From: Niveispirillum sp048066115 | Lineage (GTDB): Bacteria; Pseudomonadota; Alphaproteobacteria; Azospirillales; Azospirillaceae | DNA length: 64,000 nucleotides | Assembly (NCBI RefSeq): GCF_048066115.1 | Contig: NZ_JBLTYX010000008.1 | Location: forward strand, 124,001 to 188,000 | Reading direction: 5' to 3' | Part shown: one piece after another, positions 43,493-51,793 of the stretch | Numbering within the stretch: position 1 is the first letter of the stretch | Layout of the letters: each line of letters opens with the position of its first letter | The notes under the pieces: model-generated | The model's input: the letters and a program-made list of their open reading frames with translations, nothing else | Told to the model about the DNA's origin: nothing | Database searches by the model: none | Made by a program: the position numbers and the translations under genes

Positions 43493-44371
43493 ATGACCAC
43501 CATTTCCGTCGATTACACTGCCCTGACCGCCCCCAACCGGTCTGTGGAGGTGGATGGCCGCACCATCGCCTATCGCCGCTTCGGCCAGGGGCCGGATTTG
43601 GTCCTGTGCGTGCGCTTCCGTGGTACCATGGACAGCTGGGACCCGCTGTTCCTGGACCTGCTGGCACGCGATTTCACCGTCACCACCTTCGATTATTCCG
43701 GCCTGGGCCTGTCCACCGGCAAGGCCAGCTATGCCAAGCAGGACATGGCCAAGGATGTGGATGATCTGGTCACGGCCCTGGGCCTGGGCCGCGTGGTGAT
43801 CGCCGGCTGGTCGCTGGGCGGCTTCGCCGCACAGGTGTTCGCGGCCACGCATCCCGACAAAGTCAGCCACGTCCTGGCCATCGCCACCATGCCACCCGGC
43901 CTGATGGTCAAGCCGCAAGAGCCTTTGTTCCTGCAAACCGCCTTCAAGCATGAGTACGGCATGGCGGAGGAATATATCCTGTTCTTCGAGCCGGACAGTG
44001 CCAAATCCCGTGCCGCCGGCGATGCATCGGTGGCGCGTATCCGGTCACGGTCGGCCGTCACGGATACCTTCACGCCGCCCGATATCATGATACAATCGGT
44101 GATCGCCAGTTCCGATCCGACCACGCCGTTTCCCGATCCCGACGGTGCCTATCAGGCCTTCTTCCGCAGCACGGACATTCCCGTCCTGGCCCTGTCGGGC
44201 GACCATGACATCATGTTCCCGGTGGAGAACTGGTACGCGCAGAACGATCTCTGGCCCACCCTGTTCGTGACCACCTGGCCCGACAGCGGCCACGGGCCCC
44301 AGCACCAGTATCCGGAGCTGAGCGCCGACCTGATCGCCAGCTTCGTGAAGAACAACCCGCGTCCGGTTTGA
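43493..44371 (+). CDS. Alpha/beta hydrolase
   Basis: A 292-residue protein. The nucleophile elbow GWSLGG carries the Ser, the acid lies in ALSGDHDIMFPVENW and the His in PDSGHGPQHQYPE. The fold resembles haloperoxidase- and esterase-type hydrolases. ATG 43493 follows GAGGAG. There is no signal peptide, so it is cytosolic. It is probably cotranscribed with the flanking isochorismatase-fold and membrane-protein genes; the substrate is unknown. Confidence 0.88.
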   Translation: MTTISVDYTALTAPNRSVEVDGRTIAYRRFGQGPDLVLCVRFRGTMDSWDPLFLDLLARDFTVTTFDYSGLGLSTGKASYAKQDMAKDVDDLVTALGLGRVVIAGWSLGGFAAQVFAATHPDKVSHVLAIATMPPGLMVKPQEPLFLQTAFKHEYGMAEEYILFFEPDSAKSRAAGDASVARIRSRSAVTDTFTPPDIMIQSVIASSDPTTPFPDPDGAYQAFFRSTDIPVLALSGDHDIMFPVENWYAQNDLWPTLFVTTWPDSGHGPQHQYPELSADLIASFVKNNPRPV

Positions 44372-44399
44372 GGCGCACACAAAACAACAGGAGACGAAG

Positions 44400-44891
44400 A
44401 TGCTGCTGGGTTTGTCGATCGAGGCATTCACGACACTGCATGTGGCGATTTCCCTGATCGGTCTCGCCACGGGGCTGGTCTGGCTGCTGGCATTGGTCAA
44501 TGGGCGCTGGCTGGGGGTGGTGAATGCCATCTTCCTGGTCACCACCGTCGCCACCACCGTCACCGGCTTCATGTTTCCGATCACCGCCTTCACGCCGGCC
44601 CTGGGTACGGGCATCGTGTCACTGGCGGTGCTGGCCGTGGCGGTGGCCGCCTATTTCCGCCGGCTGCGGGGCGGGGCCTGGATGGTGACCTATCTGGTGG
44701 CGGCTACCGTGGGACTGTACCTGAACGCCTTCGTGGCTGTGGTGCAATCCTTCCTGAAGATCACGGCACTGAACGACCTGGCCCCCACGGGCAGCGAGCC
44801 GCCCTTCGCCCTGGCGCAGGGTGCGGTGCTGATCGCCTTCATCACCCTGGGCTGGCTGGCCGTGCGCCGCCGGGCCGTGGTGATGGGTTGA
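44400..44891 (+). CDS. Small integral membrane protein, unknown function
   Basis: A 163-residue protein with four predicted helices, short polar loops and a basic RRRA C-terminus. It has no motif I recognise. AGGAGA lies just upstream of ATG 44400. It starts 28 bases after the alpha/beta hydrolase and ends the three-gene run before a strong hairpin. Confidence 0.7.
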   Translation: MLLGLSIEAFTTLHVAISLIGLATGLVWLLALVNGRWLGVVNAIFLVTTVATTVTGFMFPITAFTPALGTGIVSLAVLAVAVAAYFRRLRGGAWMVTYLVAATVGLYLNAFVAVVQSFLKITALNDLAPTGSEPPFALAQGAVLIAFITLGWLAVRRRAVVMG

Positions 44892-44892
44892 C

Positions 44893-44922
44893 CGGGCGTC
44901 CGTCACGGGTGACGGACGCCCG
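44893..44922. terminator. Strong hairpin between convergent genes
   Basis: CGGGCGTCCGTCAC (44893-44906) pairs perfectly with GTGACGGACGCCCG (44909-44922). There is no clear T-run, but its place between two convergent stops supports a terminator role. Confidence 0.65.
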
Positions 44923-44930
44923 CCGATGGC

Positions 44931-47405
44931 TCAGAAGCTGTAATCCCAGCCTACGGTCAATGTCCGGCCACGACCCGCGAAATAACGCAGATTGTCGCCG
45001 GCATAGCCCGTATCGGAACTGTAGGTGATGTATTGCCGGTCCAGCAGGTTCTGTACCGCCAGGCTGACATTGCCGAAGCCGAGATCGTACCGGATCAACG
45101 CATCGACCAGCGTATAGCCTTCGAAATTGTTGCGGACATCCACGCCTTCGAAGTCGCGCGACAGGTAGAACTGCGCCTGCAAACGCGCGCTGAACCTTTC
45201 CTGGGCATAGTTGGCAGCCAGGTTCAGGCGGTCGGGGCTGATATTGGCGCCGTCCAGGTCGCGGTCCAGCACGCCGTCATTATTGCCGTCGGTGCGGCCG
45301 CGCAGGCGGGCATAGCCGGCCGACAGGTCCAGGCCCGGCACCGGCGTCCTAGCCGTGACGTTCGTTTCCAGCCCCTCGATCTCCATCGCCTGGCGACGGA
45401 TATCGTTGAACCCCAGGGCGGCGTTGTAGACCAGCAGCTGGCCGAACTTGCTGTCCGACCAGAAATAGGTGGCGCTGGCCGTCAGGGGTCCCTGGTTCAA
45501 CTCCACCCCGATCTCCCGGTTGTCGGAGATGATGGGGATCATGTTGGCATAGGTTTCCACCCGCACGCCGTCGCGGTTGATGGTGCGCAGGACGCGGCCC
45601 ACGTCGGGCACCGTGAACCCCTCGGCATAGGCGCCGTAGAAACGCAGACCCTCCGTCAGTTCCAGCACCACGCCGCCATTATACAGCGTCTTGTCGAAGG
45701 ACAGCTTGCCGCCCGTGACCCGCCGGTTGCCGTACGACGCCAGGGTGACGAAATCATCGACCTCCAGCTTCACATCCTCCCGCCGCGCCCCGCCGGCCAG
45801 ACGCAGCAGCCCGTCGAACAGCGACCAGTTGGCCTGGAGGAAGGCGGAGTTGGTGTAGAAATCGGTCTCCGGCACCCAGCGGCGGTTGGTCAGGATCATG
45901 GCCTGGCTGGTGCGATCGACCTGGCTGTCCAGGCCGACGGTAGCGGTCAGGCCCTCCACGCCCGGCACCTCGCGCTCGTACGAACCGCGCGCGCCCAGCT
46001 TGCGGGAGAAGATGGCCGACTGGTCGAACAGCGTGCCGATGGGGGCGATGCTGGCATCCTGGAAGGTGGCGGAGATATCGGCGCCGTAGGTGTTGCGGAT
46101 GCGGTTGAAGTAAAGCTGCGTCGTCAGGTCGCCGCCATGGAGATCGCTGTCGGTCAGGCTGGCCGACAGCATCTCCGACTTGTTGGCGGGTGCGTCACCC
46201 GGCAGGTCGGCGCGGATGCTGGTGGTGGGCAGGCCCGTGTCGCGGTTGCCGGCCTTGACGGTGTATTCGCCGTCACCTTCCAGTTCGAACCGGTTGGCGA
46301 CCAGTTCCACCCGTGTCGTCTCCCCCAGATCGGCACCGAAACGGCCGAACAGCGACCAGCTGACGGAATTCTGGATATCCCCCTGGTCGGCATCCAGGCC
46401 GATGCGACGGCCCTTGGCATCGACGAACACGCCGCGGGTCTCGCGCACCGCACCCACCGTGGCGTCATAGGCGCCGTCGCGGTTGGAGACCAGGGCCGCC
46501 ACCTTGCCGCCCATTGTGCTGTCATCGAACCCGTCATCGCTGACGCCCTGCACCAGCACGCGGCCGCTGAACCCGTCATGCTTGGGTGCGCCCACCGTCA
46601 CCTGGTTGATGACGCCACCGGTGCCGCCGATGCCTTGCAACGCGTTTGAACCGAACACCGTTTCCACCCGGTCGATGAAGAACGGATCGATGGAATAGGC
46701 GTCGCGCGCACCGTCGCGGATGGGGCTGGTCTGCGGGATGCCGTTGATGGCGAACAAGGGCGACCGACCGCGCAAGGTCTCACCCACGCCCGTCATCTTC
46801 TGCCGGGTGGGGGAGAAGGAGGGCAGCAGCGTGGCCACGGCATCGACCGTGGACCCGGCGATGGCCACCTGGTCGGACAGGGTGGCGGCGTCGATGACGT
46901 CAACGGTCAGGGGCAGGGCGCTGGCCGGCAGCTTGGTGCGGGCGGCCGACACGATTATCTCTTCCACCGGGGCCGAAGCGGCCGTGGCACGCGGGCGGGA
47001 CGGGGAGGGTGCGGCGGTTGCGGCGCCAGCGGGGGCAGGTGCCGCGACGATGGCGAAGCCGCCGGCCTGGTCCGGCGTGGCGCGCAGGCCGCTGCCGGCC
47101 AGCAAGGTGTCCAGCGCCGATGCAGCTCCATGGCCGCCGCGCAGACCCGGCGTCGTGCGGTTGCGCACCAGGGCGGGATCGTAGGACAGGACCGTGCCGG
47201 AGAGACGCGCGAACTGGCCCAACGCCGGGGCCAGGGGGCCGGCCGGAATATCATAGGTGACGCTCGCCGTGGCCTGCGTCTGGGCCTGGGCCGTGGCGGT
47301 GAAGGACAGGGCCGTCCCCAGCAGCAGGGCCCCCAGCAGCGGGCGGTGCAGGCGAAGCTTGGCGAAAGACACGGAAAAATCCCCCGTTTTGGATGAAGCA
47401 CTCAT
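44931..47405 (-). CDS. TonB-dependent receptor with STN signalling domain
   Basis: An 824-residue outer-membrane receptor. A signal peptide (LLGALLLGTALSFTATAQA) is followed by a secretin/TonB N-terminal (STN) domain at about 48-120 (VTYDIPAGPLAPALGQFARLSG), a Pro/Ala linker, the plug (VEEIIVSAARTKLPASALP ... ETLRGRSPLFAINGIPQ) and a beta-barrel ending VGWDYSF. The STN domain passes the ligand signal to FecR, whose gene lies directly upstream with an ECF sigma gene. The ligand is probably a ferric siderophore, but a non-iron ligand is possible. Confidence 0.93.
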   Translation of the reverse strand: MSASSKTGDFSVSFAKLRLHRPLLGALLLGTALSFTATAQAQTQATASVTYDIPAGPLAPALGQFARLSGTVLSYDPALVRNRTTPGLRGGHGAASALDTLLAGSGLRATPDQAGGFAIVAAPAPAGAATAAPSPSRPRATAASAPVEEIIVSAARTKLPASALPLTVDVIDAATLSDQVAIAGSTVDAVATLLPSFSPTRQKMTGVGETLRGRSPLFAINGIPQTSPIRDGARDAYSIDPFFIDRVETVFGSNALQGIGGTGGVINQVTVGAPKHDGFSGRVLVQGVSDDGFDDSTMGGKVAALVSNRDGAYDATVGAVRETRGVFVDAKGRRIGLDADQGDIQNSVSWSLFGRFGADLGETTRVELVANRFELEGDGEYTVKAGNRDTGLPTTSIRADLPGDAPANKSEMLSASLTDSDLHGGDLTTQLYFNRIRNTYGADISATFQDASIAPIGTLFDQSAIFSRKLGARGSYEREVPGVEGLTATVGLDSQVDRTSQAMILTNRRWVPETDFYTNSAFLQANWSLFDGLLRLAGGARREDVKLEVDDFVTLASYGNRRVTGGKLSFDKTLYNGGVVLELTEGLRFYGAYAEGFTVPDVGRVLRTINRDGVRVETYANMIPIISDNREIGVELNQGPLTASATYFWSDSKFGQLLVYNAALGFNDIRRQAMEIEGLETNVTARTPVPGLDLSAGYARLRGRTDGNNDGVLDRDLDGANISPDRLNLAANYAQERFSARLQAQFYLSRDFEGVDVRNNFEGYTLVDALIRYDLGFGNVSLAVQNLLDRQYITYSSDTGYAGDNLRYFAGRGRTLTVGWDYSF

Positions 47406-47457
47406 CCTTCCGGACGCGCCAGCCAGCGAAATGGACAGTGGGTTGGAGAATATTTTT

Positions 47458-48414
47458 TCAGCGACGCCGGATCACCGGGCTTTCCGGGTTGCCGCGGTCC
47501 AGCATGACCGGCAGCGAAGCGGCCAAAGCCGCCAGGGCCCGGTCGGTATCGTTCAGCGGGTAATGGCCCGACACGCGCAGCCCCGCCAGGGCGGCCGGGT
47601 CATAGCGCACGGGCCGGGCGCGCCAGCGGTTCAGTTCCGCCAGCAGGTCGGACAGCGGCCAATCCTCCACCGCCAGCCAGCCTTGCGTCCAGGCATCGGC
47701 CAGCGCCGGGTCGATATCGGGCAGGCGGGTGATGCCGGCAGTACCGATGCGTGCCCGCTGCCCCGGCAGCAGGGTGACGCATTGGTTGGCCAGGGCACGG
47801 GCGCATGCCAGCACCTTGGATTCCAGCACGGTGACCAGGGTCGTCCCTGCCTCGCGCCGCACGCTGTAACGCGTGCCCAACGCCTGGGCGGTCATTTCCG
47901 GTGTGACGATGGTGAAGGGGGCGGCCGGGTCGGGTGCGACCTCCGCCATCACTTCCCCCGCCAGCAGGTCGATGCGCCGCGCGCCAGCCTCCAAGGCCAC
48001 GTCCAGCGCCGTGTCGGACGAGAGTACCAGTTGCGATCGGTCGGACAGGGTCACCTGCCGCAATTCACCCACGGCGCTGCGTTCATCGGCCATATGCGGC
48101 TTCAATGCCGGCCATTGCCAGCCGCCGATGCCGGCCAGCAGCAGCACGGCCAGGGCCGCACCCGCCAACGGCCGCCGGTCGCGCGGCTGTTGTTGCGGCC
48201 GGCGGAACATCATGTCCAGCGCCTTGCGCTCCAAGGCCGGCTGCCGCCCGATCCGGTCCAGGATGCCCGTCATCCGGTCGAAGGCCAGACGGTGGCGCGG
48301 GTCGGCGCGCAGCCATTGGTCCAGCGCCGTCTCATCATGATCGGCCTCGCCGACGCGCACATGCCAGGCGGCGGCCTGCTCCACCATCGCCGCCGTCGGC
48401 TCCCCGCCCTTCAT
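47458..48414 (-). CDS. FecR-family anti-sigma factor
   Basis: A 318-residue inner-membrane regulator. The N-terminal cytoplasmic part (AAAWHVRVGEADHDETALDQWLRADPRHRLAFDRM) binds the sigma factor. A single membrane segment spans about 82-99, and the periplasmic FecR domain (VGELRQVTLSDRSQLVLSSDTALDV ... ALGTRYSVRRE) is followed by an STN-like C-terminus that meets the receptor. ATG 48414 overlaps the ECF sigma stop by 4 bases. It transmits receptor occupancy to the sigma factor. Confidence 0.92.
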   Translation of the reverse strand: MKGGEPTAAMVEQAAAWHVRVGEADHDETALDQWLRADPRHRLAFDRMTGILDRIGRQPALERKALDMMFRRPQQQPRDRRPLAGAALAVLLLAGIGGWQWPALKPHMADERSAVGELRQVTLSDRSQLVLSSDTALDVALEAGARRIDLLAGEVMAEVAPDPAAPFTIVTPEMTAQALGTRYSVRREAGTTLVTVLESKVLACARALANQCVTLLPGQRARIGTAGITRLPDIDPALADAWTQGWLAVEDWPLSDLLAELNRWRARPVRYDPAALAGLRVSGHYPLNDTDRALAALAASLPVMLDRGNPESPVIRRR

Positions 48415-49013
48415 GCCGCGTCGGGCCCATAGGCGGCGCGGTAGCAATGAGCGAGTGCGCGGGCCAGATATTGCTTCACCATGCTGACCGACACGCCCAG
48501 TTCCGCCGAAATCTCGGCATAGGACAGGCCATCCAGCCGGTTCAGCAGGAAGGCGCGGCGCGGCTTGGGCGGCAGTTCCTCCAGCAGCCTTGCCAGGGCC
48601 GCCAGTTCGGCCACCGCCATGGCCACCCGTTCGGGCGATGGCGCCTCCTCCCCGTCCAGCAGCAGGCAATAGGCCTCCAGAAAGGCCCGCTCGCTGGCCT
48701 GACGGCGGCTGTCATCGATCAACAGGCGGCGGGCCACCGTGGCCAGGTAACGGCGCGGATTGTCCGGCATCGAAAGGTCCGGCCGTTCCAGCAGCCGGCA
48801 GAACGTGTCCTGCGCCAGATCGGCCGCCCGATGCCCGCACCGCGCATGCCGGCGCAGCCATACGGCCAGCCAATTTGCATGGTCGCGATAGAAGGCGTCG
48901 AAATCCGGGGCGGTGATCGCGGGCAAGGGACGGGACTGACTGATAAGGAAAGGATAAGGCTGACTATCAGGTTTGATAATCAGTCGCAATATCAATCCTG
49001 TCAGGTTACGCAT
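48411..49013 (-). CDS. ECF-type RNA polymerase sigma factor (FecI-like)
   Basis: About 200 residues or fewer. Region 2 (FDAFYRDHANWLAVWLRRHARCGHRAADLAQDTFCRLLERP) and region 4 (LPPKPRRAFLLNRLDGLSYAEISAELGVSVSMVKQYLARAL) are complete. The start is unsettled. ATG 49013 has no clear ribosome binding site, an ATG at 49079 would overlap the DUF2189 gene, and homology begins only near 48910, with a TTG at 48926. An imperfect dyad (48962-48985) in the early part could be regulatory, which would favour a downstream start. It activates the adjacent receptor gene. Confidence 0.88.
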   Translation of the reverse strand: MRNLTGLILRLIIKPDSQPYPFLISQSRPLPAITAPDFDAFYRDHANWLAVWLRRHARCGHRAADLAQDTFCRLLERPDLSMPDNPRRYLATVARRLLIDDSRRQASERAFLEAYCLLLDGEEAPSPERVAMAVAELAALARLLEELPPKPRRAFLLNRLDGLSYAEISAELGVSVSMVKQYLARALAHCYRAAYGPDAA

Positions 49014-49038
49014 GCGTGCAGCATGCAGCGTGCAGCGT

Positions 49039-49839
49039 TCAGCGCCCTCGAACGGCCTGATAGGCATGCCAGGTGGCATGGCCCAGCAACGGGAAGACCA
49101 GCACCAGACCCAGCAGACCCGGCAGCAGCGCCAAAGCCAGCGACACCAGCACGATGGCGCCCCAGGTCAGCATGACGGGCAGATTGTGCCAGACCATGGA
49201 CATGCTGGTGCCCATGGCGGTCAGCGCGTCCACCCGTTCATCCAGCAGCATGGGCAGGGAGAAGACGGAGATGGCGAAGCCGAAGGCCGCGAACAGGCCA
49301 CCCACCGCCCCGCCGACCAGCAGCAGCCAGATGCCCAGCGGCTCGCTCACCAGCATGCCGGTCACATGTTCCAGCCCCGGGAATGGTTTCCAGCCGAAGA
49401 ACAGGGCGTAGAGCAGGACGGCGGCGCGCATCCAGACCAGCATCAGCAGGCAGAGCAGCACGCCGACGAACAGGATCTGCCGCCCCGACGCCGCCTTGAC
49501 ATGCAGCATGGTGGCCAGCCCGATCCGTTCACCCTCCGCCAGCCGCCGGCTTTTCTCGTAAAGCCCGGTGGCGAAGGCCGGCGCCACGATGGCGAAACCG
49601 GACAGGGCCGGGAACAGGAAATAGTCCCGCTCCAGCCCGACCAGCCCCGCCACCACGGACCAGGAGACCAGCAGCATGACCACACCGTAAGCAAGGCTGC
49701 AGGCCGGATTGACCCACAAATCCCGCCAGCCGGCGCGCAGCCAGTCGACCGCCGCCCCGGCGGGCAGGCCGCGCGCATGCGGGCTGACATGGGGCAGGGG
49801 TGGGACGGTGGGCGGCAGGCTGTCGGCGGGACTGATCAT
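49039..49839 (-). CDS. DUF2189 integral membrane protein
   Basis: A 266-residue protein with about six helices and the DUF2189 pattern: WLRAGWRDLWVNPACSLAYGVV near the N-terminus and FVFPLLGHATWHAYQAV-like sequence at the end. ATG 49839 has GAGAGG upstream; a TTG at 49857 would overlap the previous stop (TTGA) and is a fair alternative. It ends the cbb3 gene run. The family is often encoded near cytochrome oxidase genes, but its role is not established. Confidence 0.82.
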   Translation of the reverse strand: MISPADSLPPTVPPLPHVSPHARGLPAGAAVDWLRAGWRDLWVNPACSLAYGVVMLLVSWSVVAGLVGLERDYFLFPALSGFAIVAPAFATGLYEKSRRLAEGERIGLATMLHVKAASGRQILFVGVLLCLLMLVWMRAAVLLYALFFGWKPFPGLEHVTGMLVSEPLGIWLLLVGGAVGGLFAAFGFAISVFSLPMLLDERVDALTAMGTSMSMVWHNLPVMLTWGAIVLVSLALALLPGLLGLVLVFPLLGHATWHAYQAVRGR

Positions 49840-49853
49840 GATGTCATGGCCTC

Positions 49854-50036
49854 TCAACAGGCGGATTTGGCGGCGCTGTAACCGGCTTGGGCCGGCTTCA
49901 CGCCCGGTTTCTGGTGCGGTACGCAGGAAGGCTGGCTCTCCAGCGCCACCATCACCAGATGGATATTGGCCCCGACCAGCAGGGCGATGCCGGCCAAGAC
50001 CAGCAGGATGACGCGCCAGTGCCTAAGGACCGGCAT
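49854..50036 (-). CDS. Small 60-residue membrane protein of the cbb3 cluster
   Basis: One N-terminal membrane helix (WRVILLVLAGIALLVGANIHLVMVAL) is followed by a short tail with SQPSCVPHQKPG and a terminal Cys. Its start lies 14 bases inside the ccoP 3' end, so it is translationally coupled. I recall similar small proteins with a SQPxCVxH pattern next to alphaproteobacterial cbb3 genes. It is much shorter than CcoH/FixH. The Cys/His tail suggests metal or haem handling, which is speculation. Confidence 0.75.
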   Translation of the reverse strand: MPVLRHWRVILLVLAGIALLVGANIHLVMVALESQPSCVPHQKPGVKPAQAGYSAAKSAC

Positions 50037-50898
50037 GCTTACCCCCGGCAGCCAGATCGGCGACATACAGCGCCAGCACCTTGCGGTCCAGATCAGACAG
50101 ACGCTGGTCCCAGCGCGGCATGTGCCCCTGACGGCCGTTGAAGACGGTGGCAAAGATCGTCTGCTCGTCCCCGCCATAGATCCAGGTGGCATCGGTCAGG
50201 TTGGGTGCCCCCATCTCCACCATGCCGCGCCCTTCCTCGCCATGGCAGGCCGCACAATTGGCGGTGAACAGTTCCTGTCCCGCCGCCGATGCCGGCCCGG
50301 CCCCCGACAGCGACCGGACATGGGCCAGCACGGCAATGATATCCGGCCGGGTCAGCATCTGGTCGCGCCCGAAGGCCGGCATCTGCGATATGCGCGTCTC
50401 GGGATGGTCGGAATTGATGCCGACACGGATGGTCTCCGCCAGTGCCTCCGGCGACCCGCCCCACAGCCAGGAACCGGCCGCCAGTGCCGGATATCCCGGC
50501 CCACCGCTGCCGCCCACCCCATGGCAGGCGGCGCAATTATCGCCGAACAAAACCGCCCCGTGCCGTCGCACCTGATCCATCAGGGCGGGATCGGCCTGGA
50601 TGGCGGCATAGTCGGTGTCGGTGACGGTGGCCACCCAGGCCGGCGCCTGTTCGGCCGCCTGTTTCAAATCGGCCGCCACCACCTGGCGCTGGTCGATGCC
50701 AAGCAAGCCCTTGGTATAGGTGCTGCCCAGCGGCCAGGCCGGCATCAGCACCCACCAGACGACGGAGAACAGGAAGGTGGTGATCAGGAAGAACCAGACA
50801 GCCTTGGGCACCGGCGTGTTCAGTTCCTTGATGCCGTTCCATTCATGGCCCGTGGTCATGTGTCCCGTGATGGGATCGCGTTCACCGCCGCCGCTCAT
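50023..50898 (-). CDS. ccoP: cbb3-type cytochrome c oxidase subunit III, dihaem
   Basis: A 291-residue membrane-anchored cytochrome c that passes electrons to CcoN. The N-terminal part has the WNGIKELNTPVPKAVWFFL segment and a membrane helix. Two CAACHG haem sites follow (near residues 129 and 222), each with a downstream Met ligand segment (SQMPAFG and HMPRWD). ATG 50898 has GGAGG upstream and overlaps the ccoQ stop by 4 bases. Confidence 0.95.
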   Translation of the reverse strand: MSGGGERDPITGHMTTGHEWNGIKELNTPVPKAVWFFLITTFLFSVVWWVLMPAWPLGSTYTKGLLGIDQRQVVAADLKQAAEQAPAWVATVTDTDYAAIQADPALMDQVRRHGAVLFGDNCAACHGVGGSGGPGYPALAAGSWLWGGSPEALAETIRVGINSDHPETRISQMPAFGRDQMLTRPDIIAVLAHVRSLSGAGPASAAGQELFTANCAACHGEEGRGMVEMGAPNLTDATWIYGGDEQTIFATVFNGRQGHMPRWDQRLSDLDRKVLALYVADLAAGGKHAGP

Positions 50899-51062
50899 GG
50901 CCGGTCCTCCTTGTTCAGCACCGACCGGGCCGCATGGTCGAAGCGCTTGCCGTTGCCGGGCCAAAACGCATAGATCAGCACCCCCGCCGATAGGGCCAGC
51001 AGGTAGAAAAGCCCGAACCCCTTGGCCAGGAAAACGGTCAGCTCATGGCCTGTCTCCGGCAT
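50895..51062 (-). CDS. ccoQ: cbb3-type oxidase subunit CcoQ
   Basis: A 55-residue single-helix protein (FGLFYLLALSAGVLIYAFWPGNGKRFDHAARS). The FWPxNKxxFD-like motif after the helix is typical of CcoQ, which stabilises the oxidase. The start lies one base after the ccoO stop, and the end overlaps ccoP. The frame is open to 51101, inside ccoO, but the family begins at MPETGHEL. Confidence 0.92.
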   Translation of the reverse strand: MPETGHELTVFLAKGFGLFYLLALSAGVLIYAFWPGNGKRFDHAARSVLNKEDRP

Positions 51063-51063
51063 G

Positions 51064-51789
51064 TCATTCCTCCGGCGGCTGGCTGTTGGTGTGGGCGGCA
51101 TCGGTCAGGCGGCCCAGGATCTGGAGATAGGCCACCAGCGCATCCATCTCCGTCACCTTGCCGGGATCACCGTCGAACACCCGGACCTGGGTGGCGGCAC
51201 CATAGCGGGTGGTCAGGCCATCGCTACCATCCGCATTGGCCTGAGCGATGGCGTCGGCGGTGGCGTTGGCCACCATCTCATCCGTATAGGGCACACCCAC
51301 CCGGCTCAACGCTTTCAGATGCAGGCCCAGATCGTCGGTGCGCAGCACCGTGCGCGCCAGGAACTTGTAGGAGGGCATGATCGATTGCGGCACCACGGCG
51401 CGCGGATCGACCAGATGCGCCACCTGCCATTCATCGGAATATTTGCCGCCGATACGGGCCAGATCTGGACCGGTGCGCTTCGACCCCCATTGCATCGGGT
51501 GGTCATGCTTGGATTCAACCGCCAGCGAATAGGGGCCGTACCGTTCCACCTCGTCCCGCAAGGTGCGGATCATCTGCGAATGGCAGGCGTAACAACCTTC
51601 CCGGATATAGATGTTGCGCCCCGCCACCTCCAACGGCGTGTAGATGCGCAGGTCGGGTGCATCCTCCACCGTCTCGTCGATGGTGAACAGCGGCGCGATC
51701 TCCACCAGCCCGCCGATTGAGGCGACGAAGATGATGCCCAGCACCAGGGCCATGGAGTGCTTTTCAAGCTTGTAGTGCAGTCCGAGCAT
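51064..51789 (-). CDS. ccoO: cbb3-type cytochrome c oxidase subunit II, monohaem
   Basis: A 241-residue membrane-anchored c-type cytochrome. An N-terminal helix (MALVLGIIFVASIGGLVEIAPLF) is followed by GRNIYIREGCYACHSQMIR with the CxxCH haem site, then GPDLARIGGKYSDEW and the Met-ligand segment QSIMPSYKFL. It lies 4 bases after ccoN in the usual NOQP order. Confidence 0.96.
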   Translation of the reverse strand: MLGLHYKLEKHSMALVLGIIFVASIGGLVEIAPLFTIDETVEDAPDLRIYTPLEVAGRNIYIREGCYACHSQMIRTLRDEVERYGPYSLAVESKHDHPMQWGSKRTGPDLARIGGKYSDEWQVAHLVDPRAVVPQSIMPSYKFLARTVLRTDDLGLHLKALSRVGVPYTDEMVANATADAIAQANADGSDGLTTRYGAATQVRVFDGDPGKVTEMDALVAYLQILGRLTDAAHTNSQPPEE

Positions 51790-51793
51790 CGGT

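Noticed and set aside
44931..49013. Siderophore biosynthesis cluster around the FecI/FecR/TonB genes
   Set aside because: No biosynthetic genes are present; this is a three-gene signalling and uptake unit only.
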